From positions 1-6,227 of the forward strand of contig JAITBH010000011.1 of the NCBI GenBank assembly GCA_031283745.1: a stretch of DNA of 6,227 bases. The letters are read 5' to 3'. Positions within the stretch are counted from its first letter, which is position 1. Every line of letters starts with the position of its first letter. The translations under genes were made by a program, and so were the position numbers. Shown in pieces: positions 1 to 4,702 of this stretch. Source of the DNA: Candidatus Ectomicrobium neotermitis. GTDB taxonomy: Bacteria; Elusimicrobiota; Endomicrobiia; Endomicrobiales; Endomicrobiaceae. A model generated the notes under the pieces. It had not been told where the DNA came from, did no database searches, and worked only from the letters and a program-made list of their open reading frames with translations.

Positions 1-371
1 ACAGAACAAAAAGCCTCAACATTTTCATGGTTTTTAACTCGAGAAAACTTGTTTATTTCAAAAGAAATTTCGCCGCCGCTTTGAGACACTTTGTTTTCCT
101 TTATGGCGCTCAGCTGGTCGACACGGTTGAAATCCCTCCGCAAAACGCCAAACTGTATATAGAGTTTGCCTTTAGAGGCATAGGTAGGAAAAACAACATA
201 TTCTCCGCTTTTGTCTTTTTTGACGGTTAAGTTTTTTAGCTTGACGGCATTGTTTAGGATTACTTCATACTTGTCAGATGAGCTTTTTACGGCAGTAACT
301 TTTAGGTCGGCAAAAGCTATGAGGGGAAAAAGGGAAAAAAGCATAAACAGCAGAACAATTTTTCTAATCAT
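1..371 (-). CDS. Secreted SpoVG-like protein, N-terminal part (runs off the window)
   Basis: An open frame of 123 codons starts at 371 and leaves the window at position 1, so the C-terminus is not seen. The start is set by a strong AGGAGG at 380-385, 8 bases upstream of ATG. Residues 1-21 form a clear signal peptide: basic MIRK, a hydrophobic core, and an AFA cleavage site before Asp22, so export across the inner membrane is expected. The mature region begins LKVTAVK and continues with a KLKNLTV...GEYVVFP pattern. This resembles the core of SpoVG (V-T-D-V-R, then I-x-V-x-x-G-x-x-V-x-x-P). Near residues 102-123 a second segment, ISFEINKF...NVEAFCSV, looks like the start of another such module, so the protein may be a tandem repeat. 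SpoVG is normally a small cytosolic nucleic-acid-binding protein, so an exported form is unusual. The resemblance is from memory of the family and is moderate; the function is unknown. The gene lies just after the terminator of tRNA-Pro. Confidence 0.6.
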   Translation of the reverse strand, partial: MIRKIVLLFMLFSLFPLIAFADLKVTAVKSSSDKYEVILNNAVKLKNLTVKKDKSGEYVVFPTYASKGKLYIQFGVLRRDFNRVDQLSAIKENKVSQSGGEISFEINKFSRVKNHENVEAFCS

Positions 372-385
372 TGCACTTGCCTCCT

Positions 386-426
386 AAAAAAATTAACCCT
401 TTGCGATTTTGCGTCCGCAAAGGGTT
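386..426 (-). terminator. Rho-independent terminator after tRNA-Pro
   Basis: A perfect 11-bp stem (AACCCTTTGCG at 395-405 with CGCAAAGGGTT at 416-426) encloses a 10-base loop. Read on the minus strand it is followed by AA and then seven T (386-392). It lies 5 bases beyond the CCA end of tRNA-Pro, so it ends the tRNA transcript and probably the operon upstream. The plus-strand side has only five T and would be weaker in that direction. The T-run is immediately followed by the AGGAGG of the secreted SpoVG-like gene, so that gene may depend on readthrough. Confidence 0.88.
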
Positions 427-431
427 TTTAA

Positions 432-508
432 TGGTCGGGAAGGCGGGACTTGAACCCGCAATCTCACGCTCCCAAAGCGTGCGCGATAGCCGATTACGCT
501 ACTTCCCG
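432..508 (-). tRNA. tRNA-Pro (anticodon UGG), CCA encoded
   Basis: The minus strand folds into a complete 77-base cloverleaf. The acceptor stem pairs CGGGAAG with CTTCCCG (C1-G72, the usual bacterial tRNA-Pro end), with discriminator A73 and an encoded CCA. The D arm is GCG/CGC with GG in the loop. The anticodon stem is CACGC/GCGTG around the loop TTTGGGA, giving anticodon UGG with U33 and G37. The variable loop is 5 bases, and the T arm is GCGGG/CCCGC around TTCAAGT. UGG can read most or all proline codons by wobble. The 5' 15 bases also encode the last four codons and the stop of the gmhB-like gene. A TATAAT box lies 10 bases upstream and a terminator 5 bases downstream, so the tRNA could be transcribed alone or as the tail of the lpxK operon. 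Confidence 0.97.
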
Positions 509-1120
509 AGCGGGCTTAATTATACAACATTGCTGTTTTGGGGCTTTTTTGAGGGGGCGAGAGTCATTAAGGATAATTTTGACAGCAGATTTTAAGTTTG
601 CACAAACTGCAAAAGGCTTAATTGTTTGGTTTTTGACTGACTTTTCCTGTTTTTTGCCGTGCCCCGTCAGCGTCAAAATACCCTTTCCCCCCATTTTTTG
701 ACCGACGATATAGTCTCTGATGCTGTCCCCAACAACATATGAGCTTTTAAGATCTAAATTTTTATCTTTGGCTGCCTCTAAAACCATTCCGAGCTTAGGT
801 TTCCTGCATGGGCAATTGTCCTCATCAATATGAGGGCAAAAATATAAGCCGTCAAGCTTTGCCCCTTGCTCCTTTAAGAGTTCAAAAAAACGGGAATGAA
901 TTTCATTGAGCTTTTTTAGAGTAAACTTCCCCCTGCCTATCCCTGACTGATTTGTGATGATTATCACCTTAAAGCCGGCTTTTTGAAGCGTTTTGACGCA
1001 CTCAGCCGAGTAGGCATAGAGTTTCACTTGGGTCGGGGAGCTCAAATAGTTCCTGTCATAAATAATTGTCCCGTCTCTATCTAAAAAGACTGCCCTGTTT
1101 TTAACACTGCCTCTTCCCAT
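494..1120 (-). CDS. gmhB: D-glycero-manno-heptose-1,7-bisphosphate 7-phosphatase (GmhB-like HAD phosphatase)
   Basis: A 208-residue cytosolic HAD-superfamily phosphatase. It should remove the C7 phosphate of heptose 1,7-bisphosphate on the route to ADP-heptose for the LPS inner core. Visible motifs: FLDRDGT with nucleophile Asp14 and acid/base Asp16; ITNQSGIGRG with Thr56 (motif II); a zinc-binding loop with Cys95, His97, Cys103 and Cys105, followed by RKPKLGM; and VGDSIRD with Asp132 and Asp136 (motif IV). The zinc loop separates GmhB from most other HAD phosphatases, although the related histidinol-phosphatase domain of HisB shares it; the LPS neighbours favour GmhB. The start at 1120 is supported by GGAGG six bases upstream, inside the 3' end of lpxK (40-base overlap). 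The domain seems complete by about residue 188. The last 20 residues (Lys/Pro/Cys-rich, ending KPAREVA) are encoded by the tRNA promoter region and the tRNA 5' end, and the TAA stop is within the tRNA D arm. E. coli GmhB is about 191 residues, so this tail is extra. Confidence 0.9.
   Translation of the reverse strand: MGRGSVKNRAVFLDRDGTIIYDRNYLSSPTQVKLYAYSAECVKTLQKAGFKVIIITNQSGIGRGKFTLKKLNEIHSRFFELLKEQGAKLDGLYFCPHIDEDNCPCRKPKLGMVLEAAKDKNLDLKSSYVVGDSIRDYIVGQKMGGKGILTLTGHGKKQEKSVKNQTIKPFAVCANLKSAVKIILNDSRPLKKAPKQQCCIIKPAREVA
519..524 (-). promoter_or_regulatory. Probable -10 box of tRNA-Pro, inside gmhB
   Basis: A perfect TATAAT on the minus strand ends 10 bases before the mature 5' end of tRNA-Pro. 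Transcription would start only a few bases ahead of the tRNA, a common arrangement for tRNA genes. No good -35 element is present at 16-18 bases (the hexamer there is about AAAGCC), so the site may be weak or need an activator. The box is also read as Cys-Ile-Ile codons of the gmhB C-terminal tail, a sign that this tail is a late extension into regulatory DNA. Confidence 0.5.
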
Positions 1121-2115
1121 CTTTTGCCTCCATCGTCAAAAATAATGTTTGCAGACAAAACTGCCGTTTTCTTTCTTCTCATTCCAAAAACCAAGCTATT
1201 TAATTTCACGGCATCCTTTTTGCTTACGATCACACAGGTTCCCTCAGCCTTTTGATAAATTTTGTCCAAGTTTTTTGCTGTATATTCTTGATGATCCTTC
1301 ATCTTGATGACCCCTTTTATCTTAAACCCTGCACCCTCAACCGTTGCCTTAAACCCTTCCCAAAAACCAATTCCGCACAAAATGAAAGGCAGCTTCCGCT
1401 TTAAGATCATTCTGTCGAAAGGTTTGCCCGATAAAGTTGTTACCTCGCTCTCCCCATAATGAGCGCAAACTGCCCTAAGTCCGCAAAGTGCAAAAATCTC
1501 CGCCTTTAGTTCTGCGAGTTTTTGGGCAGAAATCATTTTGGAATTGGTGATGATAATTAACCCTGCCCGCCTTAAAGCACTCAAGCTTTCCCTCAAAATG
1601 CCGGCAGGTATGAGCATTCTGTTGCCAAAGGGGTTAGCGGCATTTATGCAGACAATGTCTAAATCCCTCTTTATTTTCCAGTGCTGAAAGCCGTCATCTA
1701 AGATATAAGCCCCAGCCACCGCCTCTTTTTGGAAGCTCAAAGCATTGGCAAATCGTTTAGCACCCACTATCACCGCCGCCCCCTCAACACTTTGAGATAT
1801 GAGCAAAGGTTCATCGCCGCTGTCTTTTATGTCTGCCTCAGCCCAAGTTGACCCGTCAAAAGCCCTGCAATTTTGGAGTAAAACGGGTTTTTTTGATTTT
1901 CTGCCATAACCCCGCGTCAAGATAGCGGGCTTTATGCCGTGACGCAATAAGAGCTGGGCGGTTTTGATAACGATTGGGGTTTTGCCTGATCCGCCCCAAG
2001 TCAAGTTGCCGATACTGATGACGGGCTTTTTTAGTTTGCGGCGGTAGGTTAGAAAACGGTTGGCTTGAGATATGAGGCAGTAAAGAATGGAGAAAGGATA
2101 AAGGAGTTTTTTCAT
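1081..2115 (-). CDS. lpxK: Tetraacyldisaccharide 4'-kinase (lipid A 4'-kinase)
   Basis: A 344-residue LpxK. It transfers phosphate from ATP to the 4' position of the tetraacyl disaccharide 1-phosphate, giving lipid IVA at the cytoplasmic face of the inner membrane. Residues 1-15 (MKKLLYPFSILYCLI) form the usual hydrophobic membrane-associated N-terminus. Then come PVISIGNLT, the P-loop GGSGKTP (41-47), ILTRGYGR (65-72), SGDEP with Asp101 at the position of the known catalytic Asp, ILDDGFQH (138-145) with the metal-site aspartates, FGNRMLIPAGILRE (163-176), CGIG (247-250), and DHQEYT (274-279), where many members have DHH. I chose ATG at 2115 over an ATG 30 bases upstream because it gives the family's usual N-terminus, forms a 4-base ATGA overlap with the glycosyltransferase stop, and has an AAAAGGG Shine-Dalgarno-like sequence; the upstream ATG has none. 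The gmhB-like gene starts within its 3' end. This gene is strong evidence for an outer membrane with lipid A. Confidence 0.96.
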   Translation of the reverse strand: MKKLLYPFSILYCLISQANRFLTYRRKLKKPVISIGNLTWGGSGKTPIVIKTAQLLLRHGIKPAILTRGYGRKSKKPVLLQNCRAFDGSTWAEADIKDSGDEPLLISQSVEGAAVIVGAKRFANALSFQKEAVAGAYILDDGFQHWKIKRDLDIVCINAANPFGNRMLIPAGILRESLSALRRAGLIIITNSKMISAQKLAELKAEIFALCGLRAVCAHYGESEVTTLSGKPFDRMILKRKLPFILCGIGFWEGFKATVEGAGFKIKGVIKMKDHQEYTAKNLDKIYQKAEGTCVIVSKKDAVKLNSLVFGMRRKKTAVLSANIIFDDGGKRWEEAVLKTGQSF

Positions 2116-2879
2116 TTTTTGCCCTTTTTGGTCTGCATTTCCCATAACTTTGCATACTTCATCAATGTATAAAAAGATGAATACAAAAGCGCCAGCAACA
2201 GCCCCGTTTTCCCGTCTAAAAAACCTCTTTTTGCAAAAAACATCTTAAAAAACATATTGAGAGGGTTAAAAATAAAGTTCAAAATCCCCGCTTTTTTGCC
2301 CCTTTCAAACATCTGGGCGGCACTGAATGTGGAGTATTGGTCGCTTTTTTTGACAAATTGGCTTATCGACTCATAAGAAAAGTGGAGAATATCCCCCTTA
2401 AAATAGCCAATGCGGTTCCCTTTATAATCAATATCCTCATGAACGAGCTGATCCTTGTAGGAGGCTTTTTGCCGATTAAACAAAACGGGGTGGCGATAAT
2501 CGGGATACCACCCCGAGTGTTTGATCCAGTGCTTAATAAACATTGTTTTGCGGGGTGCAAGATAAATGTCGGAGGGGTTTGGCGAGGCGAGAGCGGCTAT
2601 TATTTCTTCTTTAAGCTCGACAGATACCCTTTCATCGCTGTCAAGGCATAAAACCCAATCGTATTTGAGCTGGGTTAAGGCAAAATTTCTTTGAGCCCCA
2701 AAATATGAAAACTTATGTGCGATCACCTTTGCCCCCGCCGAGGCCGCCAAAAGGGCGGTTTTGTCAGTGCTAAAGTCATCAATTACGACCACTTCGTCTG
2801 CCCAGATAATACTTTGGATACACTCTTTTATATGGCTTTCGACATTTTTAGAGATTATATAGGCTGAAACTTTGTTCAC
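2112..2879 (-). CDS. Family 2 glycosyltransferase, WaaE/KdtX type (LPS core)
   Basis: A 255-residue GT2 enzyme with a GT-A fold, expected on the cytoplasmic face of the inner membrane. Motifs: SAYIISKN at the first strand, a VVVIDDFSTDKT nucleotide-binding turn (30-41), AQRNFA (62-67), the metal/sugar-nucleotide DxD in CLDSDER (Asp80, Asp82), GWYPDYRHPVLF (123-134), and VHE (146-148). This pattern matches the WaaE/KdtX group, which adds glucose to LPS core heptose in some enterobacteria, but donor and acceptor cannot be read from sequence. The C-terminal quarter is rich in Phe, Met and Lys (about residues 200-245), suggesting an amphipathic or membrane-binding end. The start is GTG at 2879: AAAGGAG lies five bases upstream, whereas the longer ATG at 2906 sits within a terminator stem and has no usable ribosome binding site. 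It overlaps lpxK by 4 bases, so the two are translationally coupled in one envelope operon. Confidence 0.88.
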   Translation of the reverse strand: MNKVSAYIISKNVESHIKECIQSIIWADEVVVIDDFSTDKTALLAASAGAKVIAHKFSYFGAQRNFALTQLKYDWVLCLDSDERVSVELKEEIIAALASPNPSDIYLAPRKTMFIKHWIKHSGWYPDYRHPVLFNRQKASYKDQLVHEDIDYKGNRIGYFKGDILHFSYESISQFVKKSDQYSTFSAAQMFERGKKAGILNFIFNPLNMFFKMFFAKRGFLDGKTGLLLALLYSSFYTLMKYAKLWEMQTKKGKK

Positions 2880-2884
2880 CTTCG

Positions 2885-2891
2885 CTCCTTT
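2885..2891 (-). promoter_or_regulatory. Ribosome binding site fixing the GTG start of the glycosyltransferase
   Basis: AAAGGAG on the minus strand lies 5 bases before GTG at 2879, which begins a protein starting (M)NKVSAYIIS, the normal first strand of GT2 enzymes. The site sits two bases beyond the eight-T run of the upstream terminator. It decides against the longer ATG frame, which starts inside the terminator hairpin. Confidence 0.8.
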
Positions 2892-2893
2892 GT

Positions 2894-2930
2894 AAAAAAA
2901 AGACATCCTTGTATAAGTTGTTCAAGGATG
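2894..2930 (-). terminator. Rho-independent terminator between the PIG-L-like gene and the glycosyltransferase
   Basis: On the minus strand CATCCTTG (2923-2930) pairs perfectly with CAAGGATG (2904-2911) around an 11-base loop, followed by TC and eight T (2894-2901). It lies about 30 bases after the stop of the PIG-L-like gene. The 8-bp stem is moderate in strength, so partial readthrough into the glycosyltransferase-lpxK-gmhB operon is plausible. No convincing promoter is seen between this stem and the glycosyltransferase start; the loop contains only a poor TATACA without a -35 partner. Confidence 0.82.
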
Positions 2931-2962
2931 CCTTAGTGTTTTTTAGTTGATGTTTTGAATTT

Positions 2963-3682
2963 TTAGAGTGCTTTTCTTGCCATCGATATGTATTTCTGGG
3001 CTGTAGCCATCAAGAAAGCTTCGGCATATTTGATGTTTGGGGAAACCGACTGCCCCCAATATTGGTTAATGCCCTCTGCAACTTTCACATAATCTTTGGC
3101 GGGTTGGGCTGTTTGTAAGATTGAACAGTAATCAAGCACACTCTTTTTTTCATTCCACACTTTGCTTATATCGAAAATGCAGTTAGGCATAATCGGCATC
3201 CAAACAGAATACGCCATGATCATAAAGTCCAAGTCGATTTTTTTCCTTATTTTGACTAAAGCTTCCGAGATTGCGGCATTGTCGGCATTGGTTTCCATCA
3301 TAGAGGGGATTAAAACTACATCGGGATTGATTTTTTCAATGGCTTTTGCGAGGCTTTGCGGGAATTTTGAGCTTTTTGAAAGGCTTCCTTTGGCAAAAGG
3401 TAGGAAATGATTAACTTTTGAGCCAAGCATCAAGGCAGTTTTTTCTGATTCTTTGACCTCTTTTCCAGTGGTTTGCGAACAATAAAGCGTCGTGAACTGC
3501 CCGCCCTCGCTTATATGGCTTAAAATCGTCCCCGCAGCACCTATTGCTTCGTCCCCGGCTGCGGCGGATATGAGCAAAGCACTATGACCGGGCAATTTAT
3601 CTTGCTGGATTATATTGTGGCTCAAAAAGGGCGAAATGAACTCGTAAAACTTCAAAATCGCTCCATTTTTTAACTGTTTCAT
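2963..3682 (-). CDS. PIG-L/LmbE-like protein with substituted active site (probable pseudoenzyme)
   Basis: A 239-residue protein with the outline of the PIG-L/LmbE N-acetylglucosaminyl deacetylase family: a first strand into a D-E-x-I-G loop (44-48) and GTI, a PDVVLIPS strand (120-127), an FDIS...W..K segment, and YAEAF near the end. Active members carry [A]HPDDE, with His as zinc ligand, the first Asp as catalytic base and the second Asp as zinc ligand, plus a later HPDH. Here the first motif reads SAAAGDE (39-45): His is replaced by Ala41 and the base Asp by Gly43, with only Asp44 and Glu45 kept. The second motif reads NADN (132-135), so both His are Asn. Zinc-dependent deacetylation therefore looks lost; a structural, binding or otherwise altered role is possible. 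No signal peptide is clear. The ATG at 3682 has AGAGGAG eight bases upstream; the longer in-frame starts would place this site within the coding region. Its position before LPS genes hints at an envelope-glycan role, which is inference. Confidence 0.8.
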   Translation of the reverse strand: MKQLKNGAILKFYEFISPFLSHNIIQQDKLPGHSALLISAAAGDEAIGAAGTILSHISEGGQFTTLYCSQTTGKEVKESEKTALMLGSKVNHFLPFAKGSLSKSSKFPQSLAKAIEKINPDVVLIPSMMETNADNAAISEALVKIRKKIDLDFMIMAYSVWMPIMPNCIFDISKVWNEKKSVLDYCSILQTAQPAKDYVKVAEGINQYWGQSVSPNIKYAEAFLMATAQKYISMARKAL

Positions 3683-3712
3683 TGTCTTTTCTCCTCTCAT
3701 TTTGATGGTCAA

Positions 3713-3741
3713 ATTCTACATTTTTACTATACCTCTATCAA
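3713..3741 (-). promoter_or_regulatory. Sigma-70-type promoter for the PIG-L-like gene
   Basis: On the minus strand TTGATA (3736-3741, one mismatch to TTGACA) is followed after exactly 17 bases by TAGAAT (3713-3718, one mismatch to TATAAT). Transcription would begin near 3706, leaving a leader of about 24 bases that contains the AGAGGAG site. It is the best promoter seen on the minus strand and may also feed the downstream LPS genes through readthrough of the terminator at 2894-2930. Confidence 0.72.
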
Positions 3742-3801
3742 ACGACGGCAGGATGCCCTTTATTCAAGGTAATCATATATACAAAGGGGGATTGGGAAAA
3801 C

Positions 3802-3810
3802 TGATATAAT
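3802..3810 (+). promoter_or_regulatory. Extended -10 promoter for glyQS
   Basis: TGATATAAT is a perfect TATAAT (3805-3810) with the extended TGn element. No good -35 lies 16-18 bases upstream, which extended -10 promoters tolerate. The start would be near 3817, giving a leader of only about 28 bases up to ATG at 3845. That leaves no room for a T-box or other large leader control, so glyQS here appears not to be regulated by the tRNA-sensing leader common in Firmicutes. The promoter diverges from that of the PIG-L-like gene, with the two -10 boxes under 100 bases apart. Confidence 0.7.
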
Positions 3811-3844
3811 TTCAACATCTAATAACATAGGTATAGGAGGCAAG

Positions 3845-4702
3845 ATGAACTTTCAGGATTCTATAGTGGCTTTAGAGAAGTTTTGGGCAAAACAGGGCTG
3901 TATGATTTGGCAGCCTTATGATTTGGAAAAAGGGGCAGGAACATTCAACCCCGCAACTTTTTTATGGGCTTTGGGACCAAAACCCAACAATGTCGTTTAT
4001 GTTGAACCTTCCCGGAGGCCTGCAGACAGCAGGTATGGCGAAAACCCAAACAGATTGGGTCATTATTATCAGCTCCAAGCCATTCTAAAGCCCTCACCAA
4101 AAAATATCATTCAACTATACTTAGAGAGCCTTGCTGTTATAGGCATTAACGCTAAAAAGCATGATATTCGGTTCGTTGAGGATGACTGGGAATCCCCTAC
4201 TTTGGGGGCTTGGGGTTTAGGCTGGGAGGTTTGGGTTGACGGTATGGAAGCGACGCAGTTTACCTACTTTCAGCAGGTAGGGGGCATAAACTTAAACCCG
4301 ATTTCGGTGGAAATTACATATGGAATAGAACGTTTAGCAATGTTTGTTCAAAACAAGAACTCCGTTTTTGACTTGGATTGGACTGATTCGGGCATAACCT
4401 ATGGCGATATTCATAAAAATGATGAGGTTGAGTGGTCAAATTATCATTTCAAAGAGGCGGACACGGATATGATCAAACGCCACTTTAATGACTGGGAAAA
4501 AGAGGCGGAACGTTTATGCCAGGCAAATCTCCCGCTTTGCGCTTATGATGCGGTGATGAAATGTTCACATTTATTCAACCTTCTCGATGCACGGGGTGCA
4601 GTTTCTGTTTCTGAGAGAATGGCATATATCTTGAGGGTTCGCGCAATCGCTAAGCAAACTGCTCAAACATATTTGGCTAAACAATTGGAGGGATCAAAAT
4701 GA
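3845..4702 (+). CDS. glyQ: Glycyl-tRNA synthetase alpha subunit
   Basis: A 285-residue alpha chain of the bacterial tetrameric alpha2-beta2 glycyl-tRNA synthetase. It is a cytosolic class II enzyme and this chain holds the catalytic site that activates glycine with ATP. Conserved stretches: FWAKQGC (13-19), GAGTFNP (30-36), PSRRPADSRYGENPNR (55-70, the motif 2 region), FVEDDWESPTLGAWGLGWEVW (110-130 region), FTYFQQVGG (139-147), and motif 3 EITYGIERLAM (156-166). The C-terminal helical part keeps FNLLDARGAVSVSER. Length is close to the usual 290-300. Two positions differ from the members I remember: Trp41 in TFLWALGP, usually Arg, and Gly72 in NRLGHYYQ, usually Gln. AGGAGG at 3835-3840 is only four bases from ATG, a short but usable spacing. 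The stop overlaps the glyS start by 4 bases, matching the need for equal amounts of both chains. Confidence 0.98.
   Translation: MNFQDSIVALEKFWAKQGCMIWQPYDLEKGAGTFNPATFLWALGPKPNNVVYVEPSRRPADSRYGENPNRLGHYYQLQAILKPSPKNIIQLYLESLAVIGINAKKHDIRFVEDDWESPTLGAWGLGWEVWVDGMEATQFTYFQQVGGINLNPISVEITYGIERLAMFVQNKNSVFDLDWTDSGITYGDIHKNDEVEWSNYHFKEADTDMIKRHFNDWEKEAERLCQANLPLCAYDAVMKCSHLFNLLDARGAVSVSERMAYILRVRAIAKQTAQTYLAKQLEGSK

Noticed and set aside
432..508. tRNA-Pro as an integration (att) site for a mobile element.
   Set aside because: No integrase and no second copy of the tRNA 3' end are seen in the window, and the sequence downstream is a normal terminator.
27..701. Plus-strand open frames at 27-230, 371-595 and 450-701.
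   Set aside because: They lie antisense to the secreted SpoVG-like gene, the tRNA and gmhB, lack good ribosome binding sites, and their translations match no family I know.
2337..2651. Plus-strand open frame of 104 codons within the glycosyltransferase gene.
   Set aside because: It is antisense to a well-supported GT2 gene, with no ribosome site or recognisable domain.
3754..3770. Small inverted repeat (CCTT-tattc-AAGG) in the divergent intergenic region, considered as an operator or terminator.
   Set aside because: A 4-bp stem is too weak, no T-run follows, and it is likely by chance.
3811..3844. Possible T-box or other riboswitch ahead of glyQ, as in many Firmicutes.
   Set aside because: The leader from the extended -10 box to the ATG is only about 28 bases, too short for a T-box, and no T-box motif or terminator stem is present.
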